DNA of 27,228 nucleotides, taken from a virus. The notes below the pieces were generated by a model, which saw only the letters and a list, made by a program, of their open reading frames with translations, was not told the DNA's origin and searched no databases. Where the stretch lies: positions 1-27,228 of the IMG/VR virus record IMGVR_UViG_3300017746_000112; one strand, written 5' to 3'. The position numbers and the translations under genes were made by a program. Shown here piece by piece: positions 16,874 to 22,499 of this stretch. Within the stretch, counting starts at the first letter, position 1, and the number at the start of each line of letters is the position of its first letter.

Positions 16874-17224
16874 TTATTTTTTATCTATTTGTTTAAGTTT
16901 ATTTATTGCCCAATTTATACCACTAGAACCGCCCCACGCATCCCACATAATACCCCCGCAACCTTCGCTGTATGGTACGTCTTTATGTTGTTGGTGTCTT
17001 TTAAATGAAGACATACGCGCTATAGTATCTCTAGATATAGGTTTTCTGTCTGCTAATTGTCTTGCTCTAGTCCAACCTACACGAGTACCACAACTACTAC
17101 CGTTTTCTTCTTTGTACTCTATAGCTCGTTTAGCGTTGTTAGTTGCTGCTTGTGGATAGTCTGTATAACTTTCTAACTCTATACTTATTTCTTCTAGTTT
17201 CTCTATTACTTCGTTATAGTCCAT
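16874..17224 (-). CDS. Stand-alone 'GTxVGWxRARQLA' helical domain protein
   Basis: The 116-aa protein consists of ATNNAKRAIEYKEENGSSCG (27-46), then GTRVGWTRARQLADRKPIS (46-64), DTIARMSSFKRHQQHK (66-81) and IMWDAWGGSSGINWAI. I recognise this segment as one that is usually a C-terminal extension of phage head proteins (portal, protease or minor head proteins), where its function is not known. Here it is a free-standing gene in the tail module. The conserved Arg, His and Trp residues suggest nucleic acid contact or protein packing rather than catalysis. It is separated by 45 nt from the upstream gene and 1 nt from the downstream one. Confidence 0.65.
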   Translation of the reverse strand: MDYNEVIEKLEEISIELESYTDYPQAATNNAKRAIEYKEENGSSCGTRVGWTRARQLADRKPISRDTIARMSSFKRHQQHKDVPYSEGCGGIMWDAWGGSSGINWAINKLKQIDKK

Positions 17225-17269
17225 AAGTTATTTTTGGTGGTATTAATTGTATTGTTAATTTTCCTATTT

Positions 17270-17779
17270 TTATTTTGAACATATTGTAGTATTGTCTATT
17301 GGTACAATACAACTATTCAATTCGTTTTCTACTGTTATTGCAAAAGACATAACCCAACCTGTTACTGCGTTGTCGTATTCTTCTGTAAATGGTTCAATTG
17401 TAAAGTCGTTGTCTATAAAGTATCTTTGTTCCTCTCCTGCTGCTGCGTCGTATGCGTATAGTATCTCACCTTGTTTATATACTGCTATTATGTCGTTCAT
17501 TATTTCTAAACAGTCACTTAGTACTTCTTGTTCGTTACTACTGTCTGGTTCTACTAAGTTCATTACAAACAACTGAAAGTTAAACGATCTTGTATTTTGT
17601 CCTACCGTTACGTTTACGGGGTTTATATGAAACAAAGGAAATAGTGTATTCTTTTCTAAGTCAATAGTCCAGATGTCACCACTTGTAACAGTATTTATAT
17701 TTAAGTGTTGTTGTCCTACACACTTTAAGGTATCTATTACGTTATTGTAACTTTTAAATCTTATGCTGTCTATACTCAT
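17270..17779 (-). CDS. Putative tail terminator-type structural protein
   Basis: The 169-aa protein has a ferredoxin-like alternating pattern: YNNVIDTLKCVGQQHLNINTV (11-31), DIWTIDLEKNTLFPLFHINP, then NFQLFVMNLVEPDSSNEQEVLSDCLEIMNDIIAVY (about 67-101), and a C-terminal TGWVMSFAITVENELNSCIVP. This succession of beta-strand, helix and strand with a C-terminal 'F.I.V.N.L' strand matches tail terminator or tail-to-head joining proteins. It overlaps the 3' end of the frameshifted chaperone extension by 26 nt, and its ATG lies inside that extension. The call rests on the fold pattern and context only. Confidence 0.5.
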   Translation of the reverse strand: MSIDSIRFKSYNNVIDTLKCVGQQHLNINTVTSGDIWTIDLEKNTLFPLFHINPVNVTVGQNTRSFNFQLFVMNLVEPDSSNEQEVLSDCLEIMNDIIAVYKQGEILYAYDAAAGEEQRYFIDNDFTIEPFTEEYDNAVTGWVMSFAITVENELNSCIVPIDNTTICSK

Positions 17780-18005
17780 TTTCTATTTTTTGGTTTACGT
17801 CTTTTTTATAACTCATAAATGTTAAACATTCGTACGCTGGTTTCTTTACTACTTGTTCTACGTTTAAAAAGTTTTCGTTTGCTAACATATAGATAGCGTT
17901 GTACCATCCCCACTTTTTAGCTAGTCCGTCACTAAATCCTTCTTCGTCAGTTTCTCTATTGAAGACTTCTTCGAATTTATTAAAAGTTGCGTTCCTAAAT
18001 CGTAA
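17754..18005 (-). CDS. Frameshift extension of the tail assembly chaperone (gpT-like, -1 frame)
   Basis: In the -1 frame relative to the chaperone gene, an open frame of 83 codons runs from the T9 run to a TAA at 17754-17756. The translated sequence (LRFRNATFNKFEEVFNRET, DEEGFSDGLAKKWGWYNAIY, LANENFLNVEQVVKKPAYEC, LTFMSYKKDVNQKIENEYRQ) is clearly protein-like. The same frame is closed by a TAA five codons before the TTA at 18003-18005, and the first ATG occurs only at extension residue 40, so there is no ATG, GTG or TTG to start the conserved-looking part. Frameshifting at 18004-18012 would give a fusion of about 261 aa (178 + 83). This is like the G/GT pair of lambda-type phages. Confidence 0.7.
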   Translation of the reverse strand, partial: LRFRNATFNKFEEVFNRETDEEGFSDGLAKKWGWYNAIYMLANENFLNVEQVVKKPAYECLTFMSYKKDVNQKIENEYRQHKI

Positions 18006-18538
18006 AAAAAAACCGAAGCACCGTTAAAGTCTTCTACCTTTAAATGTTTCTTAAATAGATCTGCTCGTTCTTCGTTAGGTTCGTAGTCTTCTATTCTATA
18101 CTTGTCGTCCTTCTTTGCTGTAACAGGTCTGTATAATATACTTAGAATATTATGTAGATTTTCTTCTAAGTTTTCTGTATATGTTTCTAAGTCTACAAAT
18201 TCCCCTAAAGTCATATCTACTAACTTCGGATGGAAACCATACTCTACACCTTCTATTTCTATAAAGTGTTTAAGTTCGTCTGTAGGTACTGTTTCTAAAA
18301 ACGTAGTTAAGTGTTTACCTAACTTACCTATACTTTTCATATCCAAACCGTACAACTGCCTTTTAGGTATATCTGTAATACAATTAAGTATTCTTATAAC
18401 CTTTTCAATATCGTGTACGTCCTCATCTTTTTTAAGAACTGACATAAGTCTTTGATACCTTCCTAAGTTTAATTCGTCAAAACTTTCAGGTATATTAAAA
18501 CTTAACTTCTTCTTACCGTTCAATAGTTTTACTTTCAT
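17921..18538 (-). CDS. Tail assembly chaperone (gpG-like), zero-frame product
   Basis: The 205-aa protein starts MKVKLLNGKKKLSFNIPESFDELNLGRYQRL, a pattern common in Bacteroidetes phage proteins encoded upstream of the tape measure, then is mostly helical (IEKVIRILNCITDIPKRQLY; MTLGEFVDLETYTENLEENL). It ends with GASVFFYDLGTQL and a lysine-rich tail. A T9 run at codons 176-179 would allow a -1 shift to the 83-residue extension, leaving this shorter product as the major form. Such pairs bind the tape measure and guide tail tube assembly. The gene is not directly next to the tape measure, which is unusual. Its ATG lies in a late 17-bp element. Confidence 0.65.
   Translation of the reverse strand: MKVKLLNGKKKLSFNIPESFDELNLGRYQRLMSVLKKDEDVHDIEKVIRILNCITDIPKRQLYGLDMKSIGKLGKHLTTFLETVPTDELKHFIEIEGVEYGFHPKLVDMTLGEFVDLETYTENLEENLHNILSILYRPVTAKKDDKYRIEDYEPNEERADLFKKHLKVEDFNGASVFFYDLGTQLLINSKKSSIEKLTKKDLVTD
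18004..18012 (-). promoter_or_regulatory. Slippery T9 run, putative -1 ribosomal frameshift site
   Basis: On the minus strand the zero frame reads TCG GTT TTT TTT TAC. The nine T (complement of 18004-18012) allow both tRNAs to slip back one base and re-pair, as at T TTT TTT heptamers. After a -1 shift the frame reads TTA CGA and enters the 83-codon extension. I cannot judge a downstream stimulatory structure by eye. Confidence 0.65.
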
Positions 18539-18553
18539 AGTATATAATATAAA
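18537..18553 (-). promoter_or_regulatory. Late 17-bp element, copy 2
   Basis: On the minus strand this reads TTTATATTATATACTAT and its last two bases are the first two of the ATG of the chaperone gene. It lies in the 30-nt gap after the terminase large subunit gene. The variable position near the 3' end is C here instead of G. Confidence 0.6.
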
Positions 18554-18568
18554 TTTGTTGTTTTTAGT

Positions 18569-19771
18569 TTACTGTACGAAGTACTTACCTGCGTTAGGGT
18601 TGTCTAAGTGGTATATTACGTTATAACGTATAGCGTCTATAGCGTGGTTAAAACTATCTACGTATAATTTAGAACCTTTATCTGCGTATATATAGTTGTT
18701 TAATTCTTTAACTATATTTATACTGTCAGGTTCTACTATTAGTTCGTAGTCTTGCATTCGTGTTACTCCACTTTCTATTGTTCCTTTTTTTACAGGTCTT
18801 ATATTAACTCCCGTATGTCTTAGGTCTTCTATTAGTCTAGGTTCTGCACTATCCGCTACTATTAGTTTATTACCTACTTTGTTTAATACAATCTTTGCTA
18901 ACTCGTGTGACTTTAACCCGTTTCTGTATATATGTTCTTTAAGGTATATTTTCTTTTTCGTTTTGTCTATAGCTATTTCTATTAAAGTATCTGGATCAAC
19001 AGAAAACCCGAAGTCCATACCGCAAGACGTTTGTAAGTCGTTAGGGTTAAACCTTCCTATACTCCAATTCTCAAATACTACACCTTCTGCTTTATCTAAC
19101 CAACCCCCAAGTATTTTATGGTTATACTTCTTTATATTGTTTTCTTGTATTGTTTCTATACGTTGTAAAAAACTTTCGTTTAAGTTGTGTTTGTTATCTA
19201 AGTATGTTGAGTGTATATAACAGATGTCGTCTTTAATACCATTAAAACCTGCTTCTACACCTCTGTTTTCAAAGAACCTTTTATATATCCAGTGTTCCTT
19301 TGTTGTAGGGTTAAGTATTAATACTATTCTGTTTTGTACTCCCTTTTCTCTAATTGATAGATCTATAGTGTCAAAAGTGTTTTCGTCTATTAGTTCTTCT
19401 GCTTCGTCAAGTACCCAACAACTAATACCTTGTAAAGACTTTAGACTTGCTGTCTGGTTTCCTGAAGAAGTCTTAATACCTCTAAATATAATATCGCTGT
19501 TTGTTTTAGTATTGACTACTTCGGACTTGTTAATATTAAAGATACTCGTAAAACCTAATAACCCGATTTTCTCTAAAAACTCTGGTACAATACTTAGGTG
19601 TGCACTAATCATAGTATAACGAGTAAACAATACCCTAACACCTTTAGACATAGTTAGTAGTGTTAAGAATACTGTAACTGCAAAAGACTTACCAGAACCT
19701 CGACCACCTGTAACTATGTAATATCTACAATTAGATGTAAATAGATTATTGTATTTACTATTTAGGTTCAG
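18569..19771 (-). CDS. terL: Terminase large subunit (TerL), apparent non-AUG start
   Basis: The large subunit is an ATP-driven packaging motor and nuclease. Starting at CTG (19769-19771) gives 400 aa. Walker A is GGRGSGKS at 22-29, Walker B is CWVLDE at 118-123, and the C-terminal nuclease has D253 (GMDFGFSVDPDT), D307 (IVADSAEPRLIEDL) and D379 (SFNHAIDAIRY), in the order of PBSX-type terminases. The first ATG is at 19651, after Walker A; a protein from there would lack it. The frame is closed by TAG at 19775-19777, so translation must begin in a few codons. CTG fits the expected N-terminus (NLNSKYNNLFTSN), but +1 recoding from TerS cannot be excluded. It overlaps TerS by 14 nt. Confidence 0.85.
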   Translation of the reverse strand: MNLNSKYNNLFTSNCRYYIVTGGRGSGKSFAVTVFLTLLTMSKGVRVLFTRYTMISAHLSIVPEFLEKIGLLGFTSIFNINKSEVVNTKTNSDIIFRGIKTSSGNQTASLKSLQGISCWVLDEAEELIDENTFDTIDLSIREKGVQNRIVLILNPTTKEHWIYKRFFENRGVEAGFNGIKDDICYIHSTYLDNKHNLNESFLQRIETIQENNIKKYNHKILGGWLDKAEGVVFENWSIGRFNPNDLQTSCGMDFGFSVDPDTLIEIAIDKTKKKIYLKEHIYRNGLKSHELAKIVLNKVGNKLIVADSAEPRLIEDLRHTGVNIRPVKKGTIESGVTRMQDYELIVEPDSINIVKELNNYIYADKGSKLYVDSFNHAIDAIRYNVIYHLDNPNAGKYFVQ

Positions 19772-20027
19772 TGTCTATAAAGTTTATTAGTGGCATATTC
19801 AAACTTTCGTCGTTTGTCGTTACGTCTACTCTTTGTTGAGGTTTACCGTAAAAGTACTCAAAGAATAATTTAACACTCCACTGTTCTTGGTTGTCTAAAC
19901 CCTTTTTTAAAGCTGCTAGTGCTTTACTGTTCATAGGTGTTAAGTGTTCTATAAGTTTCTGTTCTTCTGCTTTACTCTTACGACCTGATCCTTTTCTAGC
20001 ACCACCGTTGTTTTTCCTTTTGTCCAT
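19758..20027 (-). CDS. terS: Terminase small subunit-like protein (TerS)
   Basis: Starting at ATG 20027 gives 89 aa: MDKRKNNGGARKGSGRKSK is a basic N-terminus with an AT-hook-like GSGRK, followed by helices (EEQKLIEHLTPMNSKALAAL; NQEQWSVKLFFEYFYGKPQQ) and a short C-terminal tail (RVDVTTNDESLNMPLINFID). The 'GGARKGSGRK ... FFEYFYGKP ... V' layout matches small terminase-like proteins that precede TerL in Bacteroidetes phages. They recognise DNA and start packaging. A frame extension to TTG 20051 would start within the late 17-bp element, so I prefer the ATG. The gene directly follows the early module, so it is the first late gene. Confidence 0.75.
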   Translation of the reverse strand: MDKRKNNGGARKGSGRKSKAEEQKLIEHLTPMNSKALAALKKGLDNQEQWSVKLFFEYFYGKPQQRVDVTTNDESLNMPLINFIDTEPK

Positions 20028-20052
20028 AATTGAAATAAATTGATTAACCAAT

Positions 20053-20069
20053 ATAATATATAATATAAA
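20053..20069 (-). promoter_or_regulatory. Late 17-bp element, copy 1, at the start of the late module
   Basis: On the minus strand this reads TTTATATTATATATTAT. It ends 25 nt before the TerS ATG in the gap between the early and late modules, and so is the best placed of the five copies to act as a promoter for the late genes. Its upstream end overlaps a 19-bp perfect palindrome. Confidence 0.6.
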
Positions 20070-20083
20070 TAAGTCTTATTTAT
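20065..20083. repeat. Perfect inverted repeat at the early/late boundary (operator-like)
   Basis: ATAAATAAG, one central base, then CTTATTTAT: two perfect 9-bp arms. It covers the stop codon of the last early gene (20076-20078) and overlaps the late element at 20053-20069. A homodimeric regulator could bind here. It has no T run and few GC pairs, so it is a weak terminator candidate. Confidence 0.5.
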
Positions 20084-20309
20084 TTGTTTCGGGTTCTTCT
20101 AAGACAAAGTTAAACTCTGACATACTCCATACCCTTATTTGTTCGCAATAGTCTTTAAATTCGTTTGTATTAAGTTCTTTACTTGTATCTGCTATAAACA
20201 GATCTTTTAGTATTTCGTGCATTTCGAACTTATGGTAACCCAAGTAGTTACCTAATGGTATTACTATACACTTAAAATAATATTTGTTTTGTGCGTGTGT
20301 TCTATTCAC
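20076..20309 (-). CDS. Small phage protein of the 'THAQNKYYF' type (NinB-like region)
   Basis: The 77-aa protein starts with GTG at 20309 (MNRTHAQNKYYF), then IVIPLGNYLGY, KFEMHEILKDLFI (28-40), STKEL-type residues (TSKELNTNEFKDYCEQIRVW at 42-61) and a short tail. The pattern 'R..QN.YY ... MHE.LK..F ... ST.EL...EF..Y...IR.W' is familiar from Bacteroidetes and other phages and resembles part of NinB-type recombination proteins, but the full NinB length is not present. It overlaps the upstream zinc-ribbon gene by 8 nt and is the last gene of the early module. Any role in recombination is inference. Confidence 0.55.
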   Translation of the reverse strand: MNRTHAQNKYYFKCIVIPLGNYLGYHKFEMHEILKDLFIADTSKELNTNEFKDYCEQIRVWSMSEFNFVLEEPETNK

Positions 20310-20520
20310 CTTTCATAAGTCCTTTAACGTAGTTACTACTTTTACAGTGTTCTTCGTTTCGTTTAATTTCTGGTATACCTTCGTATTCTTTTGTTCTTAC
20401 TTGTTCCATATATTCGTTACAACATATAGCGTCTTTACATACTAACCCGTCTGTAGTTGCTGTAAACTTTACTTTGTATATGTCTGTCGTGTTATTACAT
20501 TCGTTACAAATAAACTTCAT
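20302..20520 (-). CDS. Zinc-ribbon small protein
   Basis: The 72-aa protein has CNEC at 5-8 and AICCNEYME at 31-39, a ribbon-like pair of knuckles in which the second is reduced to C33-C34 (with C28 as a possible partner). In related phage proteins I recall a 'C..CG.YM' form here, so the second knuckle may be degenerate. The C-terminal EGIPEIKRNEE is also a familiar pattern. The start overlaps the upstream 25-aa frame by ATGA. The role is unknown; zinc ribbons of this size commonly bind nucleic acid or protein partners. Confidence 0.6.
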   Translation of the reverse strand: MKFICNECNNTTDIYKVKFTATTDGLVCKDAICCNEYMEQVRTKEYEGIPEIKRNEEHCKSSNYVKGLMKGE

Positions 20521-20594
20521 AACCTTTCTTCTATTTGTGTTAATATATACATTCCTAAAACAAAACCTATACCAAATATAATTGCGTTTGTCAT
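20517..20594 (-). CDS. 25-aa single-span membrane miniprotein
   Basis: ATG 20594 to TGA 20517 gives MTNAIIFGIGFVLGMYILTQ followed by IEERL, which is one apolar span with two glycine positions (G8, G10, G14) and a charged end. ATGA overlaps at both ends connect it with the 60-aa gene upstream and the zinc-ribbon gene downstream, which supports it as a real gene despite its length. The role is unknown, but it must be membrane-embedded. Confidence 0.6.
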   Translation of the reverse strand: MTNAIIFGIGFVLGMYILTQIEERL

Positions 20595-20773
20595 CTTTTA
20601 TATTTTAAGTATTGTTCTTCTTTTGTTATATGTTTTTCTTCTATACCAAACTGCATTTCGAAACCGTAGTCTTCTGTAATAATTTCTGGTAAAACTACCT
20701 TACCGTTTTTTATTATACTTTCTTTGTAGTAGTACTTTTTAGTTTTCCTACCTGCTTTTCTCCAGTTCTTCAT
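20591..20773 (-). CDS. 60-aa basic hypothetical protein
   Basis: The protein starts MKNWRKAGRKTKKYYYKESI and continues to GFEMQFGIEEKHITKEEQYL. It is basic at the N-terminus and acidic at the end; no motif is recognised. Its start lies 25 nt inside the end of the DUF3310-like gene and its stop overlaps the next ATG (ATGA). The function is unknown. Tight tiling in the early operon is the main support. Confidence 0.55.
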   Translation of the reverse strand: MKNWRKAGRKTKKYYYKESIIKNGKVVLPEIITEDYGFEMQFGIEEKHITKEEQYLKYKR

Positions 20774-21086
20774 ATTTTTCTATTTCAAATTGTAAGTGTG
20801 CTATAGCCTTATTTAAACATTCTATTGGTGTGTCGTGTTTGTGGTAAGATCTTAATATATAAGTAACCGCTGTTCCTAAATGATAACTTAAATTAAAGTT
20901 GTCGCATACCTTCCTAGCTTCGTAACCGTTTAACCCTTTGTAGTATTCTGGTACTCTTGCGTCTATTCCTAGTTCTTCTTTACTCAATAACATTTTAGGG
21001 TTTAATTTATTCTTTTGTTTAGCGTTGTCTAAGTTCCTGTCGAACTCGTAATAGTGTTTACTTTTTCCTTTTATTTTATTTCCCAT
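20748..21086 (-). CDS. DUF3310-like protein
   Basis: The 112-aa protein has a basic N-terminal third and a C-terminal segment (about 45-105) that matches the DUF3310 pattern: VPEYYKGLNGYEARKVCDNF, NLSYHLGTAVTYILRSYHK, then a helix with IECLNKAIAHLQFEIEKYEE. The family is common in phages, sometimes next to nucleotide metabolism genes, and its function is not settled. The gene overlaps both neighbours (by 16 nt with the 42-aa frame upstream and 26 nt with the 60-aa gene downstream). The match is by motif order, and the Y-Y-K and HLG-AV-YI-R elements make it fairly clear. Confidence 0.7.
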   Translation of the reverse strand: MGNKIKGKSKHYYEFDRNLDNAKQKNKLNPKMLLSKEELGIDARVPEYYKGLNGYEARKVCDNFNLSYHLGTAVTYILRSYHKHDTPIECLNKAIAHLQFEIEKYEELEKSR

Positions 21087-21199
21087 AAAAAAAACATTTT
21101 AAAATTCTTACCTACTTTTTTTAATACTCTTTTATACTCTTTAACTTCCTTTTTCTTTTTGTAGCGTGGGTTCTTACTATTTAATTTTCGTTTCTTCAT
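21071..21199 (-). CDS. 42-aa very basic small protein
   Basis: ATG 21199 to TAA 21071 gives MKKRKLNSKNPRYKKKKEVK, EYKRVLKKVGKNFKMFFLWE and IK. About 40% of residues are Lys or Arg, with an apolar end (MFFLW). An ATGA overlap with the upstream zinc protein supports translation. The function is unknown. A nucleic acid-binding or host-takeover peptide is possible, but no motif is visible. Confidence 0.45.
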   Translation of the reverse strand: MKKRKLNSKNPRYKKKKEVKEYKRVLKKVGKNFKMFFLWEIK

Positions 21200-21591
21200 A
21201 TCTTTGTTATTACGTCTTGCATAAATAAATACATACTTTTTAAACAACTACTACAATTAGTATTAACGCTGTATGTAGTATCGTGTATTGTATTATATAG
21301 TTCTATTAGTCTTTGTTTACTCTTTGTGTCTTTTATTCGTCCGTTGTCTATTAGTTTCCATACTTCCTTTATTTCGTCTTTAAGGTGTGTAGGTATTTCT
21401 TTAGGTGCTTCGTACTCTTGCGTCGCTAACCAATATTCGTTAGGACATTGCATAACACCCATACTTGCTTTAATTCTCATAAAACAACCGCATACTTTAC
21501 AAGATCCTGTAGGTTTAAAATATTCTTCACAACTTCTACAAGTGTCTAGACGTTCTTTATAGACTTCTTTATTTACAAAGAACCTATTCAT
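21196..21591 (-). CDS. Zinc-binding phage protein with two cysteine clusters
   Basis: The 131-aa protein has a first cluster C18, C21, C31, C34, C36, C49 (CRSCEEYFKPTGSCKVCGCF, MQCP), preceded by VYKERLDTCRSC, a motif common in marine and T4-like phage proteins. After a helical linker comes LIELYNTIHDTTYSVNTNCS with C113 and C116, another conserved-looking unit. It starts 8 nt inside the end of the sigma-like gene. Zinc-binding is clear from the cysteine spacing; its target is unknown. It may regulate transcription or DNA metabolism, but there is no direct evidence. Confidence 0.65.
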   Translation of the reverse strand: MNRFFVNKEVYKERLDTCRSCEEYFKPTGSCKVCGCFMRIKASMGVMQCPNEYWLATQEYEAPKEIPTHLKDEIKEVWKLIDNGRIKDTKSKQRLIELYNTIHDTTYSVNTNCSSCLKSMYLFMQDVITKI

Positions 21592-22147
21592 TTAACTTTT
21601 CTTTAAGTAATTGTCTTACGTTGTCTATTGTAGTAAATAAACTGTTTCTACTTATTCCTGTTTTCTTTGCTAAACTATCTAAAGTATTTGCTTCGTAATA
21701 GTATAGTTTAAATAGTTCCCTATCGTAACAGTACATATTGTCTAACTGTTTATCTATTTCTTCTAACTTCTTATATTGATAGTTGTTTATTTCGTTTGGT
21801 ATATTGTAAAGGTTCTTCGGGTTTGTTAGTTCTCCGTTTTCTGTTATATCGTAAGTACAACTAATACTTGAACTATCTATATTTGTGTAGTATTTTTTAT
21901 ACTTATAATAATAAGGACTGTTTTTACTTTGTAGACTTCTACGTATTACTACTGCTCCGTATCTTATTAAACCTTTTTCACCGTCCTTGTCGTATATTCC
22001 TTTAAGTGTGTCTGGGTTCATCTGTAACATATATAAATAAAATTCCTGTACTACTTCGTCTACTTCGTTATTGTCGGTAGTAAGTCCGTAAGTCATTTTT
22101 ACAAAGTGACTTCTTAGGTCTGCTAATATTTTATATATCTTGTTCAA
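21584..22147 (-). CDS. Divergent phage sigma factor-like protein
   Basis: The 187-aa protein begins at TTG 22147 (MNKIYKILADLRSHFVKMTY). Residues 9-72 look like sigma region 2 (NNEVDEVVQEFYLYMLQMNP; GLIRYGAVVIRRSLQSKNSP), and residues 153-185 are a region 4-like helix-turn-helix (NTLDSLAKKTGISRNSLFTT, IDNVRQLLKEKL). Such short sigma-like proteins are common in flavobacterial phages and probably direct the host polymerase to late genes. It is therefore the best candidate to recognise the five 17-bp late elements. ATG at codon 18 is an alternative start but would remove part of the region 2 pattern. It overlaps both neighbours. Confidence 0.65.
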   Translation of the reverse strand: MNKIYKILADLRSHFVKMTYGLTTDNNEVDEVVQEFYLYMLQMNPDTLKGIYDKDGEKGLIRYGAVVIRRSLQSKNSPYYYKYKKYYTNIDSSSISCTYDITENGELTNPKNLYNIPNEINNYQYKKLEEIDKQLDNMYCYDRELFKLYYYEANTLDSLAKKTGISRNSLFTTIDNVRQLLKEKLNE

Positions 22148-22499
22148 TTTCTATATGTTGTACTTTATCTATAAAGTTATATGCTTCTTCACTTAGTAAG
22201 TGTTTATATAATCTAACAGAATTTTTATTATTTTCGTTTTCTATTCCTGTTAAATATCCGTTTAACATTGCTGTGAAGTGTGTAGGTATTAGACTTATAA
22301 AGTCTTGATAGTTTGCAAGTACTAATACATCTTTTCTATAGTTGTTGTGGTGTTCTATAATTATATTTGCTACGTCTATAAAGTCTTTGTATTTTTCTTC
22401 GTTTTTTGTAACGTCTTTTATACTTGTAGTTATCATATCTAAATACACTTGTAAAGCTATTTCGTGTTGGTAGTTTATACTAATCGGTTTTAATAGCAT
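22131..22499 (-). CDS. Helical hypothetical protein, 122 aa
   Basis: The protein is mostly alpha-helical (HEIALQVYLDMITTSIKDVT; FIDVANIIIEHHNNYRKDVL; KHLLSEEAYNFIDKVQHIEI) and has no cysteine cluster, membrane span or motif that I recognise. It overlaps the NinG-like gene by 20 nt upstream and the sigma-like gene by 17 nt downstream, so it is expressed with them. The function is unknown. Confidence 0.55.
   Translation of the reverse strand: MLLKPISINYQHEIALQVYLDMITTSIKDVTKNEEKYKDFIDVANIIIEHHNNYRKDVLVLANYQDFISLIPTHFTAMLNGYLTGIENENNKNSVRLYKHLLSEEAYNFIDKVQHIEIEQDI

Noticed and set aside
17152-17160. TGTGGATAG, a near match to a DnaA box
   Set aside because: A single imperfect copy inside a coding region of a virion-type gene, with no neighbouring boxes.
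17780-17920. Treating 17780-17920 as an intergenic gap or a short independent gene
   Set aside because: The protein-like sequence there has no usable start and continues the -1 frame of the chaperone gene, so a frameshift extension explains it better.
20028-20051. TTG at 20049-20051 as the TerS start
   Set aside because: This start lies at the edge of the late element, and the extra eight residues do not resemble TerS N-termini; ATG 20027 gives the expected start.
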